64,000 nt of DNA from VXYL01 sp963665195 (lineage in GTDB: Bacteria > Pseudomonadota > Gammaproteobacteria > Pseudomonadales > Azotimanducaceae): positions 1,426,001-1,490,000 of the forward strand of contig OY762070.1 in the NCBI GenBank assembly GCA_963665195.1. Direction: 5' to 3'. The position numbers were made by a program, and so were the translations under genes. This document shows positions 9,103 to 17,933 of the stretch, piece after piece. The notes below the pieces were generated by a model. It saw nothing but the letters and a program-made list of their open reading frames with translations. It did not search any database and was not told the origin of the DNA. Numbering within the stretch: position 1 is the first letter of the stretch; each line of letters begins with the position of its first letter.

Positions 9103-9957
9103 ATGGCAAGAGCCAAAGCCAAGTCCACCGCTCAAGGGGACGCGCCGAAGAAGCGGCGCGGCCGGCCCCCGAAGAACGCGGCTTCCGCGGAAGCCGCGGC
9201 GAAAACGCCGAAGCGTCGCGGTCGCCCGCCGAAAGCCGCCGCCGCGGATGCCGCGGTCGAAGTCGCGGAAACCGCCGCCAAAGCGCCCACCAACGGGCGC
9301 AGGAAAAAGCGCGTCGGCAGGCCGCCCAAGAACCAGCCCACCAACGGCCGCAAGAAGGCGCAACGCGCCAAACGCCCGGTCTCGGAAACCGATGGGCGCC
9401 GCATTCCGGTATCCAAGGCGACCACGCGCGCGGAAGGCGCCGCCGAACGCGCGCTCCGCGTCGTCAAGACGGAACGCGCCGCCTTGACCGCCGCCAGCGC
9501 CGCCGCGACCAAAGCGCGCGACAAGGCGCGGGCGTCGGGCGCGAGGGGCGACAAGACCTTGGCCAAGAAGGCGCGCCTCAAGGTGCAGCGCACCAAGGCG
9601 CGGATCGCGAAGGCGCGCACCACGGCCAAGGAAGCGAAGGCGCGGGTAGTCGAACTCAAGGCCCAGGACCGCCTGCGCGCCCGCCTCAACAACGTCGAGA
9701 CGCGCATCAAGCAGGCCGAAACCGAAGCCAGCGAGCGCACCGCGGCCAAGCTCGAGCGCGCCGTCGCGAAGTTCCGCGAAACCGAGCACAAGAAGCTCGC
9801 CCGCGCGGAACGCAAGAAGGTGAAGGCCGCGCTCGCGACCGCCGAAGCGGACCGTGCGAGGCTTCAGGAGGCGTTCGACAAGACCGTCAAGGCAGCCCAG
9901 GACGCGCTGGTGCCGAAGCCGAGGAAGAAGCGCAAGAGGCGGGCGAAGACGGCCTAG
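9103..9957 (+). CDS. AT-hook, lysine/alanine-rich histone-like DNA-binding protein
   Basis: A 284-residue, very basic protein with at least three AT-hook cores: RRGRPPK at about residues 18-24 and 38-44, and VGRPPK at 71-76. These are set in Ala/Lys linkers, followed by a long helical or coiled-coil segment rich in Ala, Lys, Arg and Glu (about 105-275). AT-hooks bind the minor groove of A/T tracts; the rest resembles histone H1-like or AlgP-like proteins, so a role in nucleoid structure or wide-scale regulation is likely (inference). It has its own promoter and a GGGA ribosome site before the ATG. It faces moeA tail to tail with about 25 bases between stops. Confidence 0.8.
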   Translation: MARAKAKSTAQGDAPKKRRGRPPKNAASAEAAAKTPKRRGRPPKAAAADAAVEVAETAAKAPTNGRRKKRVGRPPKNQPTNGRKKAQRAKRPVSETDGRRIPVSKATTRAEGAAERALRVVKTERAALTAASAAATKARDKARASGARGDKTLAKKARLKVQRTKARIAKARTTAKEAKARVVELKAQDRLRARLNNVETRIKQAETEASERTAAKLERAVAKFRETEHKKLARAERKKVKAALATAEADRARLQEAFDKTVKAAQDALVPKPRKKRKRRAKTA

Positions 9958-9983
9958 CAGGCGCCGGCCCGCTCCGCAATACG

Positions 9984-11219
9984 TCACCCGCGGCGCGGTT
10001 CGCGCAGCGGGTGGCTCGCTTCCGCCGACAGCGGAATCACCTGCACATTGTCTCCAGCCTCCAGGTTGCCACTTCTTTCGTCGATCAGAATCAGGCAATT
10101 CGCATGGGCGAGCGTCGCCAAGCGATTCGAGCCTTGGTCGCCGGTCGCCGCAACGCGCAACCGATCCGCGTCTGCGGTCAGGGTTCCGCGCATGTACTCG
10201 CGTCTGCCGGGCGAGTGCCGCACAAAATGCTCCAGCGTCGCCGGCAGGCGCAATAGCGGCAAAGGTTCGACGCCGCTCAGCCGATCAACGGCCGCCGCCA
10301 CGAAAAGCAGATAGGTGACGATGGTGGACACCGGGTTGCCGGGCAGCCCGAAGAAGAGCGCATCGCCGATGCATCCCACGGCCAGCGGCTTGCCAGGCTT
10401 GAGCGCGATCCTCCAGAAGTCGAGACTGCCGACATCTTCTACCGCCGCCTTCACGTAGTCCGCATCCCCCACCGAGACGCCACCGCTGGTGACCACGACA
10501 TCCGCTTGGGCCGCTTCGAGCAGTGTCTTGCGGATGCTCGGCAGATCGTCGGCGATCAGGCCGAGGTCCGTCACTGTGGCGGCTTTTTCGCGCAGCAGAG
10601 CGGCGAGGGCGAAGCGATTGGAGTCGTAGATCTGTCCGGGTGCAAGCAGCCGACCGCGTTCGACCAACTCATCGCCCGTCGAGAAGACCGCAACTCGGAT
10701 GCGGCGCCGGACGCGCACCCGGTCGATGCCGCACGCCGCCAGCCAAGTGAGATCGTAGGTGCCCAAACGCTTGCCGGCGCGCACGAGAACGCTGCCGCGA
10801 CGGACATCGTGGCCGCGGCGGCGCACGTTCTGGCCCGCCTCCACGGTTTCCTCCGACAGCGCGAACTCGCCGTCGCGCACGACATCCTCTTGCAGAACCA
10901 CGGCATCGGCACCGTCCGGCAGTACGGCACCAGTGAAAATACGGACCGCGGTTCCCGGCGTCACTTGCGCGGCGGCCGGATGTCCCGCCAAACTCTCGCC
11001 GACGATGCGCCAGCGCCGCGAACGTTCGCCGAGGCTGTCGGAGCGCACCGCGTAGCCATCCATTGCCGATGCATCGAACGGCGGCAGATCCACCGGCGCC
11101 AGCACGTCTTCGGCCAGCGCGCGAGCGAATCCATCCTCCAGATCCACGGTTTCCGTCTCGACCACCGGCCGCGCCAGCTTGCCCAAGCGGGCGACGGCGA
11201 CATCGACATCCATTAGCAT
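9984..11219 (-). CDS. moeA: Molybdopterin molybdenumtransferase MoeA
   Basis: A 411-residue MoeA that inserts molybdate into adenylylated molybdopterin in cofactor synthesis. Visible family blocks are DLPPFDASAMDGYAV near residue 43, IFTGAVLPDGADAVV near 92, the MoCF domain VFSTGDELVERG, and TSGGVSVGDADYVK, then KPGKPLAVG and LPGNPVST. Start may be codon 1 (ATG at 11219) or codon 3 (ATG at 11213). Either way it is 7-13 bases from the divergent tsaB start, so its promoter must lie within tsaB or be shared. No other moa/mob genes are seen in the window. Confidence 0.95.
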   Translation of the reverse strand: MLMDVDVAVARLGKLARPVVETETVDLEDGFARALAEDVLAPVDLPPFDASAMDGYAVRSDSLGERSRRWRIVGESLAGHPAAAQVTPGTAVRIFTGAVLPDGADAVVLQEDVVRDGEFALSEETVEAGQNVRRRGHDVRRGSVLVRAGKRLGTYDLTWLAACGIDRVRVRRRIRVAVFSTGDELVERGRLLAPGQIYDSNRFALAALLREKAATVTDLGLIADDLPSIRKTLLEAAQADVVVTSGGVSVGDADYVKAAVEDVGSLDFWRIALKPGKPLAVGCIGDALFFGLPGNPVSTIVTYLLFVAAAVDRLSGVEPLPLLRLPATLEHFVRHSPGRREYMRGTLTADADRLRVAATGDQGSNRLATLAHANCLILIDERSGNLEAGDNVQVIPLSAEASHPLREPRRG

Positions 11220-11225
11220 GGCGGC

Positions 11226-11834
11226 ATGAATCTCCTAGCCATCGATACGACCACCAGCATCTGTTCAGTAGCGCTCGCGCTGAACCGAAGCGATTGCATC
11301 GAGCATAGCCGGTTCGCCCCGCGGGCGCACAACGAGTACGCGCTCGCGATGATCGAAACCGTCCTCGATGCTGCCGGCATGAAGCATCGGGACCTCGACT
11401 ACGTCGCCTTCGGCGCCGGCCCCGGGTCCTTCACCGGCGTGCGCATCGGTGCCGCCATCAGCCAAGGGATCGCTTTCGCCGCGGGCGCCAAAGTCATCGC
11501 CGTGCCGAGCTCGGCCGTAGCCGCGGAGACCTTGCGCACGGCATCGAACCGGCGCGGCGAGGTGCGCATCGGCAGGCTGTCGCGCCCCGGCTGGCGGTAT
11601 GCGGCACGCTATCGGCTTGACGATGACGGCAGCCGATGCAGCGAGTTCGACGTGCTTGAGGACGTGCCAGAGAAAGCGATGGCGGATGATGACAGCCACT
11701 GCGTCGCTGATCGCCTCGCCGTTTCCGCCCGCACCGTCGCCGCGCTCGCCCTTGGCCGCCTGCAGCAAGCCGCCCCGCCTGCGCAGGCCCTGCCCTACTA
11801 CGTCGAAGGCGACAGCCCCTGGCGCCCCGCCTAG
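11226..11834 (+). CDS. tsaB: tRNA t6A37 threonylcarbamoyl transfer complex subunit TsaB
   Basis: A 202-residue TsaB/YeaZ of the ASKHA fold. N-terminal LLAIDTTTSICSVAL and the signature FGAGPGSFTGVRIGAAISQGIAF near residues 61-83 are diagnostic. It pairs with TsaD and TsaE to make the universal t6A modification of ANN-decoding tRNAs. It is divergent from moeA with almost no space. It converges on plsB, whose stop shares the same CTAG tetramer (11831-11834). Confidence 0.93.
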   Translation: MNLLAIDTTTSICSVALALNRSDCIEHSRFAPRAHNEYALAMIETVLDAAGMKHRDLDYVAFGAGPGSFTGVRIGAAISQGIAFAAGAKVIAVPSSAVAAETLRTASNRRGEVRIGRLSRPGWRYAARYRLDDDGSRCSEFDVLEDVPEKAMADDDSHCVADRLAVSARTVAALALGRLQQAAPPAQALPYYVEGDSPWRPA

Positions 11835-14191
11835 GTTTCCAGCGCTTGGCGGAGTTCGACGGCGATCACGCCCTTGGCGGCGCGCACGGCCATGTCGATG
11901 CGCTCGTCGAAAACCAGCTTGCCGTCGGCGTTCGCCCGCACGAGGTCGGCCTCCGTCAACCCCTGCAAGAATCCTTCGCATAGCCGTGGATCGGAAAACT
12001 CCGGCGCGTTGATGCCGTAGAGGCGCGAGATGCGGCTGGCCGTACGCCGCCAGTCGGCCAGCAGACCTGCGCGGTCGATCATTCCCGAACCCGACCGCGC
12101 AAGCAGCACCACGCCGATATAGAAGCGTTCCAGCACCGGCATGAGGGCGTTGGCGAGCAGCCGCAAGCGAAAACGCGCCGCCGGCTGCGTCGGTGCCACG
12201 AACGCATTGCCGCGCAACTCGATGAGCCCCGCGGCGCGCAGGTGCCCGATCCAGCGGTCCGCCGAGTCGGCACCGTCGGTTTGCAGTTCGCGTTCCACGT
12301 AAGGGAAGATGGCGTCGAACAAGCGCCGCACGTCCCTGCGACGCACGCCGATGCGCCGGTTCACTATCGTGCAGGCGATGAACGCCGGCGCGGCCAGCAC
12401 GTGCAGCACGTTGTTGCGATACCAGGTCATCAGGATCGCGGTGAAGGCATCGTGGCTGAGAATGTCGCCTTCGTCGCCGCGCGTGGTCTCGCGATCCAAC
12501 ATGCCGAGCAGTTCCGCATGGCGGACGATGTCCGCTGCGGGCATATCCACCACCCGATAGTCGTGGTGCGCCGCGTCCCTGGCGATCAAATCCCGCAGCA
12601 GGTCGATCTGCACCGTCAGTGCCTGTTCGTCGATGGCTTGGCGCGGCATGGAAAGACTCGCCAGCGCCACCAGATTCATGCCATTGACGAAGGCGCAGGC
12701 ATTGATGCCGGCGACCAGGCGGGCGCCGAGGGCTCGCTCGGGTCGCTCGCTCGCCGCATCCGAGACCGCATCGAGAGCTGCGTCGAGAGGAATCGGCTTG
12801 CCGAATGAGAGCTGTGCTTCGCCGTAGCTCTGCCGCACCAGTCGCAGACTGCGAAACACGCCGCCGACGGTCTCGCGCTGCTTGTCGGAGCCGCGCAATT
12901 CGTCGACGTAGCTGCCGGCTTCGATCAGCTTGTCGTAGCCGATGTAGACCGGCACGAAGACGATCGGGCGCGGCACGCCGCGGCGATGGGCTTCGATGGT
13001 CATCTGCAGCATCCCCGTGCGCGGCGGCAGCAGGCGACCGGTGCGCGTCCGCCCGCCCTCGACGAAATACTCGACGGAATGGCCGCGGCGAAAGACCTGG
13101 TAGAGATACTCGGCGAAGACGGTGCGATAGATGCGATCGCCGCGGAAGCTGCGCCGCATGAAAAACGCGCCGCCGCTGCGCAGCAACGCACCGACCACGG
13201 GCATGTCCAGATTATCGCCGGACGCGATGTGCGGCAGCATGAAGCCGCGGTGGTAGAGGACGTAGGAGAGCAGCAGATAGTCGATATGCGAACGATGGCA
13301 GGGCGCGTAGACCAGGGTATGGGTTTCCGCCAGTGCCGCCACGCGCTCGATGCCGTCGACGCGAACGCCGTCGTAGATGCGGCTCCAGAACCACGTCAGC
13401 AGCGCATCGAGGAAGCGCACGGCCGGATAGGACATGTCGGCGGCGATGCTCCGAGCGGCGGCGCGTGCGGCGCGTTCGCCAGCGCGATCTTCCGCCGCCC
13501 CGGTCTCTGCGGCAATGGCCGCGCCGACTTGCGAACTGCGCAGGATCTGGCCCATGAGCGTGCGTCGATGGGATAGATCCGGGCCCAGTACGCGAACGCG
13601 CTGATTGCGGAACTTGACGCGCAACAGGCGCGCCGTTCGGCGCAGGGAATGCTCGGGCGCGAGGTCCCGCAGCGCATCGCCGTGCCACGGCAGCGGCTGG
13701 CCGAGCTGCACTAGGATGTCGCCGCGATTGAGCAGCAAGATCAGGAAGCGGCGCAGCCGTGAAGACGCCGCCCAGCCGTCCGAAAAGAGCGCCCGCAGCC
13801 AGGAACGGTCCTTCCTCCCCGCCCGGCCCCAGAAAATCGACACCGGCATCAGATACAGGCGATCCTCCCGGTCGCGGAGCTTGGCTTCGAGCCGTCTCAT
13901 GCGTTCGGGAATCCGGCGCATGGTATTGCGCCGCCACAGCCCCGCCGGGCGATTCAGGAAAAAGAACCGACGCTGCTCGTCCAGACCGTCCAGAGGAGCG
14001 CCGGGGGAGCGCAGGCCGCGCTGCTCCGCGATGATGTCCAGCAGCACCACGTCGGCAACCGAGCGATTGGCCAGGACGTAGACCAACTCCGTCTCGGCCG
14101 CAGGCTCTGCGCCCGTGACAGTCGGCCGCGCCCAGAAAGCGAGACCGCGCCGGATCAGCCGGTAGCGGAAACGTCTCGCCGCAGCAAACAG
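11831..14191 (-). CDS. plsB: Glycerol-3-phosphate 1-O-acyltransferase PlsB, probable CTG start
   Basis: First enzyme of phospholipid synthesis, at the inner membrane. Block I of the acyltransferase is PCHRSHIDYLLLSY (HX4D at about 299-304 from the CTG), then FFMRRSFRGD, VEYFVEGGRTRTGR and VFVPVYIGYDK. From the first conventional start (TTG at 14086) the protein would be 751 residues and lack the N-terminal helix. The frame stays open upstream through RFRYRLIRRGLAFWARP, which fits the PlsB N terminus, but the only codon near a start is CTG at 14191. It is six bases after GGGAGG (14198-14203) and follows the in-frame gspD stop. That gives 786 residues, close to the usual 800. Confidence 0.9.
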   Translation of the reverse strand: MFAAARRFRYRLIRRGLAFWARPTVTGAEPAAETELVYVLANRSVADVVLLDIIAEQRGLRSPGAPLDGLDEQRRFFFLNRPAGLWRRNTMRRIPERMRRLEAKLRDREDRLYLMPVSIFWGRAGRKDRSWLRALFSDGWAASSRLRRFLILLLNRGDILVQLGQPLPWHGDALRDLAPEHSLRRTARLLRVKFRNQRVRVLGPDLSHRRTLMGQILRSSQVGAAIAAETGAAEDRAGERAARAAARSIAADMSYPAVRFLDALLTWFWSRIYDGVRVDGIERVAALAETHTLVYAPCHRSHIDYLLLSYVLYHRGFMLPHIASGDNLDMPVVGALLRSGGAFFMRRSFRGDRIYRTVFAEYLYQVFRRGHSVEYFVEGGRTRTGRLLPPRTGMLQMTIEAHRRGVPRPIVFVPVYIGYDKLIEAGSYVDELRGSDKQRETVGGVFRSLRLVRQSYGEAQLSFGKPIPLDAALDAVSDAASERPERALGARLVAGINACAFVNGMNLVALASLSMPRQAIDEQALTVQIDLLRDLIARDAAHHDYRVVDMPAADIVRHAELLGMLDRETTRGDEGDILSHDAFTAILMTWYRNNVLHVLAAPAFIACTIVNRRIGVRRRDVRRLFDAIFPYVERELQTDGADSADRWIGHLRAAGLIELRGNAFVAPTQPAARFRLRLLANALMPVLERFYIGVVLLARSGSGMIDRAGLLADWRRTASRISRLYGINAPEFSDPRLCEGFLQGLTEADLVRANADGKLVFDERIDMAVRAAKGVIAVELRQALET

Positions 14192-14215
14192 AGCCGGCCT
14201 CCCGTGCGCTCGTCG

Positions 14216-16147
14216 TCAGCCGCCCATGCCGCGACTTTCGAACAAGCCCTCGATCTGCGCGGGCGGCACCGTGATGTCCTCCCGGTGCCGCAACTGGTAG
14301 ATGCCCTGATAGCGGCGCTGCGCACCGAGTTCGGCATCGGATCCGCTGCGCTGGATCTCCGCCTTCAGGAACATCAGGAGATGGCGCTTGACCAGCGTCT
14401 GCTGGTCCGACCGGAACGCCCGTCCGATGCCCGGAATGCTGCCGAGCAGGGGCACCTTCTGGCGCACATCCCGATGGTCGTCCTGGATCAAGCCGCCGAG
14501 CAGCACGATCTGCTTGTCCTCCACCAGGATCGTGGTGTCGAGGTTGCGTTCGTTGGTGACGACATCGGCGAAACCGCCGCCGCCCACCGCCGCGTCGACC
14601 ACATTGCCCGCCTTCAGGCTCACGTCCATGCGAATGGCGCCCTCGTCGTGAACGTGCGGCGTCACGGTCAGAGTGATTCCCACCGGCTCCCGGGAGATCG
14701 TCTGGAACGGATTGCTGGCGCCGTCCGTGGTGGTGGTGAAGGAACCGGTGCGGAACGGAATCTGCTCCGCGGCCTGCATCTCCGCCTCTTCGTTGTCGAG
14801 CGTCATCACGCTCGGCGTCGACAGGAGATTGGCGCGGGTATCCGTCGCCAGCGCTTGCAGGATCGCACCGAACGAAATGCCGTCCGGGACCAGCCGCGCC
14901 ACTGCCATGGTGGGCGATGTCGCGGCGCCGAGCAGCTCGACCGGATTCATTGCCGCCGAGCCGCCAACCGATGCCGCCTTGGCGAGCAGATTGCCGACGA
15001 TGCCCGTCATCGTCGTGGAAATCATCGGCGACGACTGACCGCTGCCGTCCACAGCAGCGAACTCAAGCCCTAGGGAATCCACGGTGTTCACGGAAATCTC
15101 GACGATCGCCGCTTCGATGATGACTTGCAGACGCCGCACATCGAGCTGGCTCACGGTGGCCAGCAACTCGTTCGTGGTGCCGGGGTCGGCGCGAATGATG
15201 AGCGCGTTCAGCGATTCGTCCGCCTGGATGACGGGCGCCGGCGTGTTCTCGTCGCCGCCGACCTGCGCGAGCTGGCCGAGGATCTCCGCCACCTTGGTGG
15301 CGTCGGCATGCTTGAGATAGAAGACCTGCGCGGCGCCGGTGGTGGTTTCCGGCACGTCGAGCTTGTCGATCAGGCGCAGCACTTCGGCGATGGGATGGGC
15401 CTTGCCCTTCAGCACGAGCGAATTGTTGCGTTCGTTGGCGACGATCTGCACGCGGCGGGGTCCCGCTGCGGCGCGGCCGAGTTCTTCCGGAGCGATCGAC
15501 TCCAGCACCGTCGCGACCGTGCCGACCCAAGCGTGTTCCAGCACGCGATGGACGATCTCGTCGCGGTCCAGGATGTCGATCTGATCGATGAGCCCCAGCA
15601 GGCGGTCCAAGTTGCTGGCGTAGTCCGCGACGATCAGCACATTGGGCTTGTCGATGGCGGCCATGTGGCCCGCCTGCGGAATCAGCGGCCGCAGCATCTT
15701 CAGCACTTCCGTGGACTGGACGTGGTCAAGCGCGACCACTTGCGTGACGAGGATGTCCGGCGGCTGCGCGTCGTCGCGCGAGACCGGTCCGCCGGACTGC
15801 CTGATCGCCACCTGCTGCACGACGCTTACCACGCCATCGCTCTCCGTGGCACCGAGGCCGTGAACGCGCAGCACGGTGAGGAACAGCGCATAGACGCCGT
15901 CGGCATCCAAGGCGACATTGGACATCACCGTGACGGTCTGGCTCTGTCGGGCGCGCGGCTCCAGAACGATGGTCTTGCCGGTGATCTCGGCGACTTCGGA
16001 GATGAACTCCGCAAGCGGCATGTCCGTGCCGTTGACGATCCACGTATTCGGTCCCGCCGGCTGCTGGGCGCGAGCGATGCCGACTAGTGCCAAACAGCAG
16101 GCGAGGACGACGCCGAGCGCTCGGTTCCTGAAGTTCGCGTTTTCCAT
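14216..16147 (-). CDS. gspD: Type II secretion secretin GspD
   Basis: About 643 residues from ATG 16147; an alternative TTG at 16216 overlaps the gspC stop but puts 23 residues before the export signal. The signal peptide is ALGVVLACCLALVGIARA. N0-N3 domains (WIVNGTDMPLAEFISEVAEITGK; ANERNNSLVLKG; ESLNALIIRADP) are followed by the secretin core with LLSTPSVMTLDNEEAE, VGITLTVTPHV and VPLLGSIPGIGRAFRS. It forms the outer-membrane channel for folded exoproteins. Downstream plsB starts 24 bases after its stop, so read-through transcription is likely. Confidence 0.94.
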   Translation of the reverse strand: MENANFRNRALGVVLACCLALVGIARAQQPAGPNTWIVNGTDMPLAEFISEVAEITGKTIVLEPRARQSQTVTVMSNVALDADGVYALFLTVLRVHGLGATESDGVVSVVQQVAIRQSGGPVSRDDAQPPDILVTQVVALDHVQSTEVLKMLRPLIPQAGHMAAIDKPNVLIVADYASNLDRLLGLIDQIDILDRDEIVHRVLEHAWVGTVATVLESIAPEELGRAAAGPRRVQIVANERNNSLVLKGKAHPIAEVLRLIDKLDVPETTTGAAQVFYLKHADATKVAEILGQLAQVGGDENTPAPVIQADESLNALIIRADPGTTNELLATVSQLDVRRLQVIIEAAIVEISVNTVDSLGLEFAAVDGSGQSSPMISTTMTGIVGNLLAKAASVGGSAAMNPVELLGAATSPTMAVARLVPDGISFGAILQALATDTRANLLSTPSVMTLDNEEAEMQAAEQIPFRTGSFTTTTDGASNPFQTISREPVGITLTVTPHVHDEGAIRMDVSLKAGNVVDAAVGGGGFADVVTNERNLDTTILVEDKQIVLLGGLIQDDHRDVRQKVPLLGSIPGIGRAFRSDQQTLVKRHLLMFLKAEIQRSGSDAELGAQRRYQGIYQLRHREDITVPPAQIEGLFESRGMGG

Positions 16148-16212
16148 GGGGCGTTGGCCTTGGCGTCGGGAGTTCGATTGAGTTGTCGACACTTGGCGCG
16201 GCGCAAGGTTCT

Positions 16213-17148
16213 TCAAAGCGCGACGGTGACGACGAAACGTCGTTCGCCGCGCTGGATTTCGACACTCGCCGATCCTTGGCCCACGATGCGCGAGAGGGCT
16301 TCGCGCGCATCGTCGATCTCGCCGAGCGATCTGCCGTTGACCGACAGGATGCGATCCTCCCGGGTGAGACCCATGCCGCGCAGGGCCGGGTGATCGGCCA
16401 AGGTCCCGACCACGTAGCCGCCTTCCGCCACGACCGCTTCCTCGTCGATGCCGAGTTCTTCGAGCGCTTCCTCCGGCCGGCTCTCAAGACGCTCGCGAAT
16501 GGCCGCCAGGGCCGCGCGCCGTTCCGCCTGGCCTGAACGCGCCGCGGACTGAACGGTCCGCGGACCGGGCCCAGGCGGTGTCGGTGCGGCGCGCGGCGCC
16601 GCGCGCACCGGCGCTCGGCCGCGGTTCGGAACGATCCCGCCCCGGCCACCGGATTGCTCTTCGAGGCGCAGCCTCTCCCTCATGCCGCCGCGGCTCAGCA
16701 CCACGCGATCCTGATAGACCTCTTCGAGCTTCGCGTTGCCGGGCAGGCGGTCCCCGATGCCAAAGGTTTCGGCCCGCCGACCGCGCTGGGCGATGAATGC
16801 CGTCGAAGCGCTCGGTTCGTCGGCGACGACCACGCCGGCCAAGGTGAGCGAGAGCCGCGTCTCGCGCAACTCCTCGGTGGCTTCGCGGCCCGTCAAGGTC
16901 TGCTCACTGCCCGTCGCCGCCTTGCCGAACAGATCGAGGGCTTTGATGCGGTCGATCGGGATGTCGCGGCTTGCGACTGCCGGCGCGGCGGCGCGGCTTT
17001 CCATCGGCGCAACTTCGGGATCGGACCAGAAGAAGAACCACGCCTGCACCAAGGTGAACGCAATGCCGACCGCGATGGCCGCGTGGGCAACGATCGACAG
17101 CGGTTTGTGAATGTCGGCCAAGGCTCGCGGGCTTCTCGGTTGCGCCAC
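16213..17148 (-). CDS. gspC: Type II secretion inner-membrane protein GspC
   Basis: A 311-residue GspC with a short cytoplasmic start, one membrane helix (about residues 20-41, IVAHAAIAVGIAFTLVQAWFF), an HR domain (LDLFGKA, then LTLAGVVVADEPSASTAFIA, and YQDRVVLSRGG), and a C-terminal PDZ domain (VVGTLADHPALRGMGLTREDRILSVNGR). It links the GspD secretin to the inner-membrane platform and helps select substrates. The stop overlaps the alternative gspD start. An Arg/Pro-rich linker near 175-210 separates HR and PDZ. Confidence 0.88.
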   Translation of the reverse strand: MAQPRSPRALADIHKPLSIVAHAAIAVGIAFTLVQAWFFFWSDPEVAPMESRAAAPAVASRDIPIDRIKALDLFGKAATGSEQTLTGREATEELRETRLSLTLAGVVVADEPSASTAFIAQRGRRAETFGIGDRLPGNAKLEEVYQDRVVLSRGGMRERLRLEEQSGGRGGIVPNRGRAPVRAAPRAAPTPPGPGPRTVQSAARSGQAERRAALAAIRERLESRPEEALEELGIDEEAVVAEGGYVVGTLADHPALRGMGLTREDRILSVNGRSLGEIDDAREALSRIVGQGSASVEIQRGERRFVVTVAL

Positions 17149-17174
17149 GCACGGATTCTAGCGGAAACAACGCC

Positions 17175-17930
17175 TCAAGGCGGCTTGCCGCGTGACTGCT
17201 GGTACAACCGCTCCGATACTTCCAGTACCGTCGCATCGGGCGAACCGTCGCCGGCGAAGGACTGTCCCGCCAGCACCGTGAAGCGTCTCGTCACGCCCAC
17301 ATGCAACCAGCCGTCCGCGCCGAGCCGCGCGTCGATCAGGGCGATGCCGTCCTCCTGCCCCATGACGCGTGCCGACGGCTCGCCAGCGGGCGCGGAGAGG
17401 ACGGCGCGCATGGCCGGCAGCGGCTCGTCGTAGCTCTCGCCCGACAGGCGGTATCTGGCGCGACCGCCGCTCCAGCGGACCTCGCCCTGCAACCGAACAG
17501 TCTCGTCCGCGTAGCGCAGGCTCGCGGCGTCGACCGCGAAATCGCCGCCGATGCGGATGCCGTAGCCGCCGAGCACGCGATTCGCCGCGGCGCTGGCGAA
17601 CGCGCCCGAAACGATCAGTCCCGCCGCGCCCGGGCCCCAGTCCGCTTCGCCGGCGAGCTGATGTTCCGCGTGCCGCAGCTGCCAAGAGACGCCGAGCGCG
17701 CCGTCGAGCAGGGCGGCCGGGCGCAGCCGCCACGACGCATGGCCGAGGTCGTGGCCGCGGTAGGACACGCGCGCCGCGCCCCGCCAAAGCGTGCCGGTCA
17801 CCGAGCGCAGCAGCAGGCCGTCCACTTCGCGGGTCGCGAGCCGCACCGTCTTGGCCGGCAGCAGCACGATCGCGACGACCACCGCCGCCGCCAAGGCGAC
17901 GAGGCCCAAGCGGAGCGTTCGCCCGGCCAC
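17175..17930 (-). CDS. gspN: Type II secretion protein GspN
   Basis: A 251-residue protein with an N-terminal membrane anchor (LGLVALAAAVVVAIVLLPAKTV) and the GspN fold: LLRSVTGTLWRGAARVSYRG, WRLRPAALLDGALGVSWQLR and LGGYGIRIGGDFAVDAASL. GspN is an accessory, often optional, inner-membrane member of the type II system. It lies 26 bases upstream of gspC. No gspE-M genes are in the window, so the remaining machinery must be elsewhere. Confidence 0.85.
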   Translation of the reverse strand: MAGRTLRLGLVALAAAVVVAIVLLPAKTVRLATREVDGLLLRSVTGTLWRGAARVSYRGHDLGHASWRLRPAALLDGALGVSWQLRHAEHQLAGEADWGPGAAGLIVSGAFASAAANRVLGGYGIRIGGDFAVDAASLRYADETVRLQGEVRWSGGRARYRLSGESYDEPLPAMRAVLSAPAGEPSARVMGQEDGIALIDARLGADGWLHVGVTRRFTVLAGQSFAGDGSPDATVLEVSERLYQQSRGKPP

Positions 17931-17933
17931 GCC

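Noticed and set aside
9103..9957. Taking the Lys/Ala-rich repeats as a CRISPR-like or tandem DNA repeat
   Set aside because: The DNA repeats follow codons of AT-hook motifs in one open frame with its own promoter and ribosome site, so they are protein repeats.
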